Shown piece after piece: positions 19,801 through 29,123 of a stretch of 64,000 bases of DNA. Positions within the stretch are counted from its first letter, which is position 1. Each line of letters starts with the position of its first letter. The position numbers were made by a program, and so were the translations under genes. This DNA comes from JBCCXL01 sp039191605 (lineage in GTDB: Bacteria > Acidobacteriota > Thermoanaerobaculia > Multivoradales > JAHZIX01). The notes below the pieces were generated by a model. That model was not told where the DNA came from and did no database searches. It worked only from the letters and a program-made list of their open reading frames with translations. Location of the stretch: the NCBI GenBank assembly GCA_039191605.1, contig JBCCXL010000002.1:378705-442704 (forward strand), written 5' to 3'.

Positions 19801-22800
19801 CCGTCGGCGCGCCCTGGAGACGCTCCTTCCAGACCTCCAAATCCGCCGCCGCTTCGGGGCCCAGCACCCAGCGCCGCTGCCAGCGGGCGAAGTCCGCGAA
19901 GTGCAGAGGCACCGGTGCCAGCTCGCCCCCCTGATCAGCGCTACCACCGCCCTCGAGGTGAAGCCCTTCTTCCTGGTCAGCCCCTTCTTGGTGATCCGTC
20001 CAGTGCTGACGGTAGAGGACGCCGAGCTCCCGCACGATGAGGCCCAGGGACCAGCCGTCGGCAGCGACGTGATGCAGGCCCACCAGCAGGTCGTGAGCCT
20101 CGCCGCCGGGATGTCTCAGCAGCGCCAGGCGCAGCAGCGGGCCGCGGCCGAGGTCGAAGGAGCGACGGGCGAAGCGCTGGGCGAGATCCTGGGGCAGCTC
20201 GCCGCCATCGCCGTCGAGGCCTCCCAGATCCACCACCGGCAGCGGCACCAGGGCCGCGGAGCTCGCCACCGGGGCGATGCGCTGCACCGCCCGCCCCCGC
20301 CGCTCCGGCAGCGCGCTGCGCAGCGCGCCGTGGCGATAGACCAGCTCCTGGAAGGCCGCCGCCAGCGCCGGCACCTGGAGCCGCCCTCGCAGCCGCAGCC
20401 TCGCCGGCATGTGGTAAGCCACGGAGGCCCGGGGCAGCAGCCGGGAGAGGAACCACAGACGCTCCTGAGTCGGCCCCAGGGGAGCTTCCCGCCATTCTTC
20501 CGGGGCCGCCGGTGGCGCCGGAGAGGGGCGCTCGCCGTAGCCCAGGCGGTCCGCCAGGGCGCGGGCCGGGGAGCCCAGGGGGGCGGGCTCTTCCTGCCGC
20601 CAGCGGTGGGCGACGGAAGCCTCGATGCGGCGGTGGCGGTGGAAGCGGGGATCTCCCATCATCCGGTCTCCGCCCTCGCCGCTCTTCAGCCCGTCGGTCA
20701 TCCGTCCCGGGCTGTAGGGCTCCAGCAGCGCGCTGTGATAGCCCAGCCCCAGCGCCCGGCACAGGCCTTCCATCGCCGCTTCCGGATCCTGCACCAGCTC
20801 CTCGAAAGAGAGCTCCACCCAGCGATCCGCCGGCACCCGCTGACGCAGCTGCAGGATATTCCTCTGGGCCAGCACCCAGCAGGCCTCCCCCTGATGTTCG
20901 GGAGAGGGGCCGAAGCGGTAGACCTGATCCATGCTCGCCGCCACGAAGGAGTGGATCACCGCCTGGGGATGGCGCAGCAGATGAATGTAGACCGGCTCTT
21001 CGAAGAGCTGCTCCGTCTTCGCCAGGGTGGCGGCGGAGAGGGCGTAGGAGGGGGTCTTGTCCACCAGTCGACGCTCCCCCGAGGCGGCCTCCAGGCGGCG
21101 GTACACCTGAGCTACCGAGAGCCCCTCTTCCCGCCACTGCTCCTCCAGACGGCGGGCGCCGCCGGCGGCCAGCTGGTAGAGATCCATCATCGCCCGGGTC
21201 AGGCCCTCGCCGGAGAAGGCGTCTCGACCGGAAAAAGCCTGCGCCCGCTCTTCCAGGGTGTCGAAGTGCAGCAGCTCCAGCTCCGGCGGTGAGAAGAGCT
21301 CCGGATGCCCCGCCAGCATCACCCGCAGCAGGGTCGAGCCAGAGCGGAAGGGTGAGAGGATCACCACCGGACGGTGCAGCGCTGGCCGGCGGCCGAGGGC
21401 AGCAGCAGGGGCAGGGCCGGACAACAGGGCATCGAAGTGCTCCGGCTGACGCCAGCGGGAGGTCACCGCCGAGCGGACGACGGAGACTTCATCCTCCTCC
21501 GCTCCAGAGCGAGCCTCGGGGTCTTCCTCCCCTGCCGCAAGGCTGGCTCCCGTCCAGCGGGCCACCGCCGTCGGGAAGCGCTCCCCGAGGTGCGCCGCCA
21601 AGGCCTCCAGGCGGGGCGCATCGAAGAGGGTCATGACGTAGAGGGTCTCCCCCAACGCCACCTGCAGGCGGTTGATCATCAACGCCCCGCGCACCGAGTC
21701 TCCACCGAGGGCGAAGAAATCCTCCTCCGGCTCCGGAAGGCGCCCCTCCGGAAGGTCGAGGACCTCTCGCCACAGCTCGGCGAGATGCCTTTCCACCGCG
21801 TTGTGGGCGCGGGAAGCCTTCCTCTCCTGAGCTGCAGCGCCGGGCCGATGGGCCGGCATCGCCGCCAGCGCCCGGCGGTCGACCTTGCCATTGGTGGTCA
21901 GCGGCAGCGCCCACACCAGGCCATAGGCGGAAGGCACCATGGGCCCCGGCAGGCGCTGATTCAGCGCGGCGGCGAAGCTCTCGGGAGTCAGCGCGGACTC
22001 CGGCACGTCCGGCTGGGAGACCAGGTAGGCCACCAGCTCGAGGCCGCCGCCGACTCCGGGGCGGGCCAGCACTTCGGCCTCCTTCACCCCTTCGAGGGCG
22101 ATCAACGCCGCCCGCACCTCACCGAGCTCAATGCGTACGCCCCGCACCTTGACCTGGTGATCCAGCCGGCCGAGGTACTCCACCGCTCCACCGGGAGCGA
22201 TGCCCGCTCCGCCATCCACCAGTCGGCGGGCGAGATCGCCGGTGCGGTAAACCCGAGCCCCGGAGGGACGGCCGCCGTGGCCGGCCCAGGGGTCCGGGCG
22301 GAAGCGATCGGCGGTCAGCGACGGTCGATGGAAATAGCCGCGGGCCAGCTGGATGCCGCCGAGGGCGACCTCTCCGGCGGCGCCCAGGGGAGCGAGGCGG
22401 AACGAGGCGTCCAGCAGATCGACGGTGGTATTCGCCACCGGATGGCCGATGGGTACCGAGGGACGGGCAGCGGCCTGCTGCGGATCCCGGGGCGCCGCGG
22501 CGTAGGTGACGTCCACCGCCGCCTCCGTCGGCCCGTAGAGGTTGTGGAGCTGAGCTTCGGTCTCTCTGCCGATGGTCGACGCGAAGCGGGCGGCGAGCTC
22601 CCCCGGCAGCGCCTCGCCGCTGGCCAACACCCGCCGCAGCGAGCCACAGCCCAAGGCCGCCGGCTCCTCCACGAAGGCCTGCAGCATGGAGGGCACGAAG
22701 TGCACGGTGGTGACCTGGCGCTGCTGGATGCGGCGGGCGAGATAGGCGGTATCGCCGTGGCGACCGTCTTCGGCGATCACCATCGTCGCCGCCGCCGTCG

Positions 22801-25800
22801 TCGGCCAGAAGAGCTCCCACACCGAGACGTCGAAGCCGAAGGGAGTCTTGTGGAGCACGGCCTCCGCCGGCAGCAGCGGGAAGTGCTCCTGGGTCCACAG
22901 CAGGCGATTGACCACGGCGCGGTGGGAGACCATCACTCCCTTCGGTCGGCCGGTGGTCCCGGAGGTGTAGATGATGTACGCCAGGCTGTCGGGGGAGACC
23001 GCCGGCAGCTCGGCAGCGGAAGACATCGAATCGAGAGTGCCCGCGGCAGCCTCCTCGCCGTCTACCGTTACCACCCGCAGACTGGAGGGAACCTCGTCCC
23101 GCAGGGCTTCCCGGGTGACCACCAGCTCGAGGCGGGAGTCGCTCATCAGAATGCGGCGGCGGGATTCCGGATATTCGAAGGACAGGGGCACATAGGCCGC
23201 CCCCGCCAGCAGCACGGCGAAGAGAGCCTCCACCCGCACGCCCTCGCGATGCAGCAGCACCCCCACCGGCCGCTCCGGGCCGGCTCCCGCCGCCCGCAGT
23301 CGCTGGGCGAGGAGCACGCTTCGATGCAGCAGCTCGGCATAGGTGATGGATGAATCATCGCTATCGATCACCGCCGGCACTTCGGGGTGGTGCTCGGCCG
23401 CAAAGCGCAGCAGATCTCCGAGGGTGAGATCTGCGGTGAGCGCCGCCGAGGGGGCCGAGGAGTCATCGAGGCGTGAATCAGGAGCGTGAGGCGCCAACAG
23501 GGGACGCTGACTGTCGTTGAGCTCCACCCGCAGCTGATGGGCCTCCGCGTCGCTGAGCAGCGGAAGCGCCGCCAGCGAAGCGTCGGGGGTCTCCGCCGCC
23601 GCGCTCAGCAGTCGGCGATAGCCCTCCGCGAGGCGCTGGATGGTGGCGGCATCGTAGAGATCGGTGGCGTATTTCCAGATCGCCACCGGCCCGTCGTCGG
23701 TGCGGGCGATATTCACCGCCAGGTCGTAGCGAGCGGTGCCCAGATCCAGCTCCCGGGGGCTCACCGTCAGCTGCGGCAAGCGGACGGTGGTCATCGGAGC
23801 GTTCTGCTGGACGAAGAGAATCTGGAACAGCGGAGTGCGGCTGGGATCCGGGCGGCGACCGAGGGCCCGCACCAGCTGCTCGAAGGGCAGGCGTCGATGG
23901 CTGTAGGCGGAGGCCGCATCTCGCCTCACCGCACTCAGGGCCTCGCGCCCGGTGGTCTCGTGGTCGGCGACCTCGAAGCTCGCCAGGGGCAAGGGCAGCA
24001 GGTTGATGAAGCAGCCCACCAGCTGCCCCCAGGGGCCGTCCTCGCGCCCCGCCACCGGCGTGCCTACCAGCGCATCCCGGCGGTCCGTCCAGCGCTCCAG
24101 CAGACCGGCAAAGATGGTCAGCTGGGCCATGAAGGGCGTCGCCCGCTGCTGTGCCGCCACCGCCGACCAGCGCTCCACGGCGGCCTGCGGCAGCGGGCAG
24201 ACCCAATGGGCTCCGCGATGGCTGAGCACCGGCGGTCGAGGGCGATCCGTCGGCAGCTCGGTAGGCTGAATCTCCGCCAGCCGCTGCTGCAGCGCCTCGA
24301 GATCCGAAGCCCAGGCTGCCGATTCCGCCGCCTGCCGCTGGCGGCGGGCGAAGGTCGCGTAGGACGACTCCAGCGGCCCGGCGGCCAGGCCCCGGTAGGC
24401 CGCCAGCCAGTCGTCCAAGAGCAGGCCCAGGGACCAGCCGTCACAGGCGATGTGGTGCGCTACCAGCACCAGGCGACCCTGGATCTCGGAATCTGCGGCA
24501 CCGCCCTCCCTCTGGACTCCGTCGTTCAAGGTCAGCAGCAGGGCCCGCAGCAGCGGCGGGCGCCCCAGGTCGAAGGGTCGCCGCGCCCAGGCGCGGGTGA
24601 GGGAGGCGGCCACCGAGGAGCGCTGGGATTCGTCGAGGGCGCTCAGATCCACCTGCGGCAGCAGCCCCCGCAGCGCGCCGCTCTCCTGCAGCTGCTGCGC
24701 CGACAGCGCCCGCTGCACCGCACCGGAAGTCGATTCGGAGATCCCGAAGCGAGTGCGAAGGGCGCCGTGGCGAAGAATCACCGACTCCAGCGCCCTGCGC
24801 CAGCAGCCGGCGTCCACCACGCCCCGCAGATCCACTTCCGCCGCCACTTGGTGCACCGGGTTCTCAGGATCCAGCTGGTGCAGGAACCAAAGCTGCTGCT
24901 GCGGGAAGGAGAGGGGATTCTCGCCCCCTTCTTCAGCCTGTGCTGGATCAGCCTGCCCTGGACCAGCCTGCACTGAATCAGCCTGTCCTGGCTCAGCTTG
25001 ATCTGACTCGGCGAGGACATCGGCGCCTTCCCGGCGCTGCCCGACTTCTGCCACCACGCCTTCCAGATGGGCCGCCAGCTCCTCCACCGTGGGGTGGTCG
25101 AAGAGGACGTCCAGCTCCAGCTCCGCTCCCAGCTCGCGGGAAATTCGAGCCATCAGCTCGGTCGCGGTGAGGGAATCTCCGCCGAGCTGGAAGAAGGCGT
25201 CCGTCGCCGCCACTTGCCCCACTCCCAACACTTCGCTCCACCACTGGGCGAGACGCTTCTCCAAATCGGTCTGCGGCGGGCGGCGATTCTCTCGCTCCCC
25301 GTCACCGCGCTCCTCCTCGCCCAGGGTCCAGGTGGCGAGGGTCTCCAGGGTGCCGTCCAGCAGGCCCTGGCGGGCGGAGCGGCGGCGCACCTTACCGCTG
25401 GAAGTACGCGGCAGGCCGCCGGGGCGCAGCAGCGCCACCCGCTGCACCGCCGCCTCGTGATCTTCCGCCACCCGGCGGCGCAGCGCGGCGATCACCGCTT
25501 CGTGATCCGCTCCCCGGCGCACCTCCAGCTCGGCGACCATCGCCAACCCCTCGGAGCCGTCCTCCAGGGAGATAGCGAAGGCTGCGGCGCCCCCGGGGCG
25601 AAGCATCGGATGACTCTCCTCAGCGCTCTCCTCGAGATCCTGGGGATAGAGATTGCGGCCGCGAAGGATGATCAGATCCTTCAGCCGGCCGGTGACGTAG
25701 AGATCCCCTTCGGCGGTGACAAAGCCGAGATCCCCGGTGCGCAAGAAGGGGCCACGGCCGTCCTCCAAATGCGCCCCGAAGGTCTGTGCCGTGACCTCTG

Positions 25801-27127
25801 GACGACGCCAATAGCCGTCCGCCACCGCCGGTCCGGCGACCCACACCTCCCCCACTCGATCCGCCGCCGCGGGGCGCGGAGTGCCGGCCTCGAGACTGCC
25901 CGGATCCACCACCACCAGCTGAGCATCCTCGCCGGCGATACCGGAGGAGACCAGCTCTGAAGCATCCGGTGCCGCCTCCTCCACCACCTCGATGCGGTGC
26001 TGAGAGAGGGCCCCGGAATCCACCGGCAGACTGGTCACGGAACCGGCGGCAGCCACCGACGAGGCGCCGCCGGTAACCAGCAGCGTAGCCTCCGCCAGGC
26101 CATAACAGGGCCGGAAGGCGCCGCTCTGGAAGCCGCTGCCGGCGAAGGCCTCGGCAAAGCGGCGCAGAGTCTTCGCCCGCACCGGCTCAGCACCGTTGAA
26201 GGCCACCCGCCAGGCAGAGAGATCGAGGGCCGCCCGCTGCTCCGGCGTGGATTTGCGCACGCAGAGGTCGTAGGCGAAGTCCGGCGCGCCGCTCACCGTG
26301 CCTCCCCAATGCTCGATCGCCTCGAGCCAGCGCAGCGGCCGCTGCAGGAAGCGCTGGGGCGAGAGCAATATGCAGGAGGTGCCGAGGTAGAGCGGGTGGA
26401 ACACGCCGCCGATGAGGCCCATGTCGTGGTAGAGCGGCAGCCAGCTCACCACGATGTCGTCGGGCGTGGTGCCGAAGGCCTGCTGGATCATTCTCTGGTT
26501 GGCCATCAGATGGCGGTGACGCAGCATCACTCCCTTAGGAGTGCCGGTGGATCCAGAGGTGTACTGCAGGAAGGCGAGGTGATCGTCTCCCGGAGTCGGC
26601 AGCTCCCCCTCTCTCCCCTCGTCTAGTTCAGCAGGCGAAATCCAGGCGAGCCCTGGAGCGACCCCTTCGGCGCGCCGCTGCACCCCCTCGTCGGCGATCA
26701 CAAAGCGCGCTTCGGCGTCTTCAACCACCGCCCGCAAGCGCGGCAGCGTGCGGCGATGCCGCGGTGGGTAGGCCGGCACCGCCACCGCGCCGGCGGCAAA
26801 GCAGGCGAGCAGGGCCACCACGTACCCTAGCCCCGGCGGCAGCAGCAGCAGAACCCGCTCCCCCCCGGCGCCGATCCTCACCAGCGCCCGGGCCTGAGCC
26901 TCGACCCGCTGTCGAAGCTCGCCATAGCTCAGCTCTTCCTCGATTTCTGAACCATCACCGAGAAAGGCAAAGGCTCTCTGCTGGGGCCTCAATTCAGCAA
27001 CATGCGTAAGTCGCTGAAGGAGGGTCGAGCTACCCTCGGAAGAACGCGTCACTGCCGCCTTGGGCTCCGGCGCCGAGGCCTTCAAATCAGGAGTGGTCCC
27101 GCGTGGGACAGTATCATCTAAATTCAT
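16868..27127 (-). CDS. loading NRPS: FAAL-ACP-C-A(Ser)-PCP-sulfotransferase-C-A(Ser)-PCP
   Basis: A 3419-residue starter enzyme. Residues about 30-600 form a fatty acyl-AMP ligase (YTSGSTGTPKG near 195, SWLPLYHDMGLIGG), which would activate a free fatty acid and load the ACP (LGGDS near 648). Then come a condensation domain (HHIACDG near 895), an A domain (FDVSVWE near 1434, LYGPTE near 1529), a carrier (LGGDS near 1806), a sulfotransferase domain (about 1910-2200), a second condensation domain (HHVAADG near 2350), an A domain (FDVSVWE near 2935, LYGPTE near 3027) and a carrier (LGGNS near 3285). Both A domains read as serine-type codes, DVWHLSLVDK and DVWHVSLVDK. The sulfotransferase keeps a PAPS-loop motif, SPFRSGSTLLR, and the RHPQAVIHS element. 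AAGGAG lies 10 nt before the ATG. It is the first gene of the operon. Confidence 0.95.
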   Translation of the reverse strand: MNLDDTVPRGTTPDLKASAPEPKAAVTRSSEGSSTLLQRLTHVAELRPQQRAFAFLGDGSEIEEELSYGELRQRVEAQARALVRIGAGGERVLLLLPPGLGYVVALLACFAAGAVAVPAYPPRHRRTLPRLRAVVEDAEARFVIADEGVQRRAEGVAPGLAWISPAELDEGREGELPTPGDDHLAFLQYTSGSTGTPKGVMLRHRHLMANQRMIQQAFGTTPDDIVVSWLPLYHDMGLIGGVFHPLYLGTSCILLSPQRFLQRPLRWLEAIEHWGGTVSGAPDFAYDLCVRKSTPEQRAALDLSAWRVAFNGAEPVRAKTLRRFAEAFAGSGFQSGAFRPCYGLAEATLLVTGGASSVAAAGSVTSLPVDSGALSQHRIEVVEEAAPDASELVSSGIAGEDAQLVVVDPGSLEAGTPRPAAADRVGEVWVAGPAVADGYWRRPEVTAQTFGAHLEDGRGPFLRTGDLGFVTAEGDLYVTGRLKDLIILRGRNLYPQDLEESAEESHPMLRPGGAAAFAISLEDGSEGLAMVAELEVRRGADHEAVIAALRRRVAEDHEAAVQRVALLRPGGLPRTSSGKVRRRSARQGLLDGTLETLATWTLGEEERGDGERENRRPPQTDLEKRLAQWWSEVLGVGQVAATDAFFQLGGDSLTATELMARISRELGAELELDVLFDHPTVEELAAHLEGVVAEVGQRREGADVLAESDQAEPGQADSVQAGPGQADPAQAEEGGENPLSFPQQQLWFLHQLDPENPVHQVAAEVDLRGVVDAGCWRRALESVILRHGALRTRFGISESTSGAVQRALSAQQLQESGALRGLLPQVDLSALDESQRSSVAASLTRAWARRPFDLGRPPLLRALLLTLNDGVQREGGAADSEIQGRLVLVAHHIACDGWSLGLLLDDWLAAYRGLAAGPLESSYATFARRQRQAAESAAWASDLEALQQRLAEIQPTELPTDRPRPPVLSHRGAHWVCPLPQAAVERWSAVAAQQRATPFMAQLTIFAGLLERWTDRRDALVGTPVAGREDGPWGQLVGCFINLLPLPLASFEVADHETTGREALSAVRRDAASAYSHRRLPFEQLVRALGRRPDPSRTPLFQILFVQQNAPMTTVRLPQLTVSPRELDLGTARYDLAVNIARTDDGPVAIWKYATDLYDAATIQRLAEGYRRLLSAAAETPDASLAALPLLSDAEAHQLRVELNDSQRPLLAPHAPDSRLDDSSAPSAALTADLTLGDLLRFAAEHHPEVPAVIDSDDSSITYAELLHRSVLLAQRLRAAGAGPERPVGVLLHREGVRVEALFAVLLAGAAYVPLSFEYPESRRRILMSDSRLELVVTREALRDEVPSSLRVVTVDGEEAAAGTLDSMSSAAELPAVSPDSLAYIIYTSGTTGRPKGVMVSHRAVVNRLLWTQEHFPLLPAEAVLHKTPFGFDVSVWELFWPTTAAATMVIAEDGRHGDTAYLARRIQQRQVTTVHFVPSMLQAFVEEPAALGCGSLRRVLASGEALPGELAARFASTIGRETEAQLHNLYGPTEAAVDVTYAAAPRDPQQAAARPSVPIGHPVANTTVDLLDASFRLAPLGAAGEVALGGIQLARGYFHRPSLTADRFRPDPWAGHGGRPSGARVYRTGDLARRLVDGGAGIAPGGAVEYLGRLDHQVKVRGVRIELGEVRAALIALEGVKEAEVLARPGVGGGLELVAYLVSQPDVPESALTPESFAAALNQRLPGPMVPSAYGLVWALPLTTNGKVDRRALAAMPAHRPGAAAQERKASRAHNAVERHLAELWREVLDLPEGRLPEPEEDFFALGGDSVRGALMINRLQVALGETLYVMTLFDAPRLEALAAHLGERFPTAVARWTGASLAAGEEDPEARSGAEEDEVSVVRSAVTSRWRQPEHFDALLSGPAPAAALGRRPALHRPVVILSPFRSGSTLLRVMLAGHPELFSPPELELLHFDTLEERAQAFSGRDAFSGEGLTRAMMDLYQLAAGGARRLEEQWREEGLSVAQVYRRLEAASGERRLVDKTPSYALSAATLAKTEQLFEEPVYIHLLRHPQAVIHSFVAASMDQVYRFGPSPEHQGEACWVLAQRNILQLRQRVPADRWVELSFEELVQDPEAAMEGLCRALGLGYHSALLEPYSPGRMTDGLKSGEGGDRMMGDPRFHRHRRIEASVAHRWRQEEPAPLGSPARALADRLGYGERPSPAPPAAPEEWREAPLGPTQERLWFLSRLLPRASVAYHMPARLRLRGRLQVPALAAAFQELVYRHGALRSALPERRGRAVQRIAPVASSAALVPLPVVDLGGLDGDGGELPQDLAQRFARRSFDLGRGPLLRLALLRHPGGEAHDLLVGLHHVAADGWSLGLIVRELGVLYRQHWTDHQEGADQEEGLHLEGGGSADQGGELAPVPLHFADFARWQRRWVLGPEAAADLEVWKERLQGAPTALELPADRPRPAVASYRGDRRSARWSHQLRSEVEALARELRTTPFAILTTAYGALLSRFAGGAGEVVVGTPVAGREDDRLEAAVGCFVNTLPLRLGLPAEQGFAAAVAASSATVADALSRQRLPFDTLVDALAPDRSLAQAPIFQVLLVLQNQPMPRLELPQLELVTEELTTGAAKLDLTLSVAPPRTDSAAEGQSWEATLDFATDLFDATTAARWLAALQRFLVAAVADPASPLGALPLASPAEQHQLLVEANDTAALPVHQGLDPKASTLAELVASGLDRAVRRDPRRTLLVDDGSGEELNAGQLRNRVNLLAAALRQRGAGPETRVAVALPRGADLVVTLLAVVQAGAAYVPLDPELPADRLAWLAEDAAAAAWVMPKGANSAQLFAAEPGDGARPAVLHPEDFPASLSPSEERFPAATDESAVGQIPAQLAPTHPAYVLYTSGSTGRPKGVAVPHEGIVNRLRWMQRAFPLGEGDAVLQKTPMSFDVSVWEFFWAFAAGAQLVVARPGGHRDPRYLASVMERRQVTVAHFVPSMLELFLEPADLRPPRRLRQVVASGEALPPELVRRFHRRLPGTLLANLYGPTEASVDVTWHRCRRRPQIVPIGRAVDNVRLAVLGRDGRAAAPGAAGELLLGGVQLARGYHRQPQRTAAAFVPDPWAGTPYGGPPGARLYRTGDLVRLVPGGEVEYLGRIDFQVKVRGVRVELGEVEGALRRLEGVREAVVLLRKDGQGAGSGRLAAYVTAELADGAEDAAESGSRLRQRLAAELPEAMVPAAVVVLESLPLSSNGKVDRRALAELPAPWRQQGESLAALRGRDEGKIAEIWCELLGLERVGAEQSFFDVGGNSLLAMRLRARLEEAFRRGVETVDLFQHPTVRAQALLLGSSSAEEQASAPRAAAESVAPKARAAEPSEVVEAAGRGVVEPRREAETVAVGVTAEGRADEGRADEGRAEDGRAARRRRRQRLKDKAGSRA

Positions 27128-27634
27128 GGAATATTAACTCCTTGCGCTTCGTCAAGGTATGAAGGTTGTGTACAGCTCTCGACAAAACGGGACAGCCACA
27201 GCGATGGCGGAACATACTTAGGATTTCGTCCAACAATTCGTCCCATTCCGGCCTTGCGGCGCACACCCTGGGAGGAGCATGCCGCCAAGAGGTGAAGTGT
27301 GCTCAAGCGCTTGCTGAGAAGCCTCTCAGCGGGACGCGTTCCGGGAGACCTATCGGAGCGAACGTCGGGAAACTGGCCTCTGCTGCTGATCCCCTGTCCC
27401 GGAACCTTCTGCGCTGGTATCCCTAATAGAAGAGGCATCACTAGTAGCAACGGCATCACGGATAGCGAGGGCGATCCTTGATCGCCAGGGCATCACCTCC
27501 AGTCTCTACTCCTCTAGATCGCCCTTTCCCACCGGCCCCTCGCAACCCCAACCTTCCCAAGGCCCTTCTCCCAACACGCCGCTCTCTCATCTCTCAAGAT
27601 CTCTCTCATCTCTCAAGATACTGTGCCGAAAACT
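27128..27634. other. divergent intergenic region between the NRPS operon and the exporter adaptor
   Basis: About 500 bp with no convincing gene. It must hold the promoters of the NRPS operon and of the adaptor gene, but I could not pick a -35/-10 pair with confidence for either strand. It contains a perfect inverted repeat GGCGATC-CTT-GATCGCC at 27470-27486, a possible regulator site. Just before the adaptor it holds a tandem 19-bp duplication at 27582-27619. Confidence 0.5.
27582..27619. repeat. tandem direct repeat, 2 x 19 bp
   Basis: Two exact, adjacent copies of ctctctcatctctcaagat (27582-27600 and 27601-27619) end 15 nt before the preferred ATG of the adaptor gene. The repeat lies in the leader region, so it may be a slippage product or affect translation. 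No known site is recognised in it. Confidence 0.8.
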
Positions 27635-28888
27635 ATGGACAGAAAGATCGAACGCCGACGCTGGACGACCCCCGCCGTCGCCGCCATTGTGGGTGGTGGG
27701 CTGCTCATCGCCGTCATCGCCTGGACTCTGCTAGCCCAGGCGGGAGTGCAATCCCAACAGGTGGACCGCCAGCGGCTGAGAATCGGTACCGCTGAAATTC
27801 AGCCCTTTCGCGAGTTCATCGTCGTCAACAGCGCGGTGGAGGCCGAACGGAGCTACTTCCTGGAAACCGCCGAGGGCGGACGAGTCGAGGAAATCTTCGT
27901 CGAGGAGGGCAGCGACGTCCGCGCCGGCCAGGCGATCCTGCGGATGGTGAACACCGATCTGCAGCTGGATATCCTGCGCCGCGATGACCTCTATCTGGAG
28001 CAGACCAACAATCTCCAGAACACCCAGCTGGCGATGGCCCAGCTGCGCCGCGACTTCGAGCAGCGCCTCGCCGAGCTGGACTATCAAATCCTGCAAAAGA
28101 AGAGGGTTTACGAGCAGAACCAAACCCTCGCTGAAGAAGGGCTGATCTCCCAGCTGGAGTTCGAACAGAGCCACGATGAATACCTCTTCTTCGAGGACGA
28201 GCGGAAGCGCCTGGTGGCCAATGAGGAAGAGGACCGCACCTTCCGGGTCGCCCAGGTGGATCAGGCTCGGCGCTCCGTCGAGCGCGCGCGACTGAACCTC
28301 GCCACCGCCCGGGAAAAGCTCGAGAAGCTCACCCTCATCGCCCCCGCCGACGGCCGCCTCACCGCCCTCGACGCCGAGATCGGCGAGAGCAAGGCCCCGG
28401 GAGACCGACTCGGCCAGCTCGACGTCCTCGACGACCTCAACCTGCGGGCGAAGATCGATCAGCACTACATCGCCCGGGTCGACCCCGGCCAGGAAGCCTT
28501 CATCGAATTTGCCGGCGAAACCTCGAAGCTACTGGTGGAAAAGGTCTTCCCGGAGGTCGCCGAAGGTCAATTCGAGGCCGAGCTGCGCTTCGCCGAAGCC
28601 ACGCCAGACGGGCTTAAGCGTGGCCAGACCCTGCAGACCCGACTCGCCCTGGGAGACTCGGAGCAGGCTCTGGTGATCCCCCGCGGCGGCTTCCAGCAAA
28701 GCACCGGCGGGCAGTGGGTCTTCCTTGTCGAGGGGGACGGCAGAGCCGCCCAGCGCCAGGCGATTCGACTCGGGCGTCAAAACGATGCCTATCTAGAGAT
28801 CCTCGAAGGCCTCTCCCCGGGAGACAAGGTGGTGATCTCCGGATACACCACCTTTGGCGACGCGGAGCGCTTGAAGATCGAGCGCTAG
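27635..28888 (+). CDS. HlyD/MacA-type periplasmic adaptor (membrane fusion protein)
   Basis: A 417-residue protein with one N-terminal membrane anchor (about residues 14-34). It has a biotinyl-lipoyl-like half motif (VEEIFVEEGSDVRAGQAI), a long alpha-helical hairpin with Gln/Leu/Arg-rich helices (about 110-235), a second lipoyl half (LIAPADGRLTALDAEIGESK) and beta-barrel and membrane-proximal C-terminal domains. This is the layout of adaptors that bridge an inner-membrane ABC permease to the outer membrane. The ATPase follows 235 nt downstream. The FtsX permease lies in the divergent NRPS operon, so the three genes probably form one exporter. The ATG at 27635 gives the usual short MDRKIE-type start. 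A GTG at 27623 is also possible. No TolC-like gene is in the window. Confidence 0.88.
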   Translation: MDRKIERRRWTTPAVAAIVGGGLLIAVIAWTLLAQAGVQSQQVDRQRLRIGTAEIQPFREFIVVNSAVEAERSYFLETAEGGRVEEIFVEEGSDVRAGQAILRMVNTDLQLDILRRDDLYLEQTNNLQNTQLAMAQLRRDFEQRLAELDYQILQKKRVYEQNQTLAEEGLISQLEFEQSHDEYLFFEDERKRLVANEEEDRTFRVAQVDQARRSVERARLNLATAREKLEKLTLIAPADGRLTALDAEIGESKAPGDRLGQLDVLDDLNLRAKIDQHYIARVDPGQEAFIEFAGETSKLLVEKVFPEVAEGQFEAELRFAEATPDGLKRGQTLQTRLALGDSEQALVIPRGGFQQSTGGQWVFLVEGDGRAAQRQAIRLGRQNDAYLEILEGLSPGDKVVISGYTTFGDAERLKIER

Positions 28889-28897
28889 TACCTCAGT

Positions 28898-28962
28898 GGA
28901 ATGCCCCGACGGAATGCCCCGACGGAATGCCCCGACGGAATGCCTCAGTGGAATGCCTCAAC
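28898..28962 (+). repeat. tandem repeat, 5 copies of a 13-bp unit
   Basis: Five adjacent 13-bp units: three exact copies of ggaatgccccgac, then ggaatgcctcagt and ggaatgcctcaac. They lie 9 nt after the adaptor stop codon, between the adaptor and ATPase genes. The array is not related by eye to the CAGGCGA repeat family found further right. Confidence 0.9.
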
Positions 28963-29123
28963 GGGGAGCGCTGCCCGCCCCCTTTGCCGGGCTTCGCAAA
29001 CCCCTGAATCCCTTGCGCCGGCCCGCAGACCGGCTCTCTTCTCTTAGCCTTCCTGACTTCGACCTAACCTGACCTAACTTCCTCTCGACCCGACTTTCGC
29101 CTCAGCGCCTCCAGGAGCCGCCC

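Noticed and set aside
20530..21400. Curacin-like terminal alkene formation by the sulfotransferase domain
   Set aside because: That chemistry needs an adjacent thioesterase and a beta-hydroxy acyl chain at the end of the line. Here the domain is internal and followed by a condensation domain.
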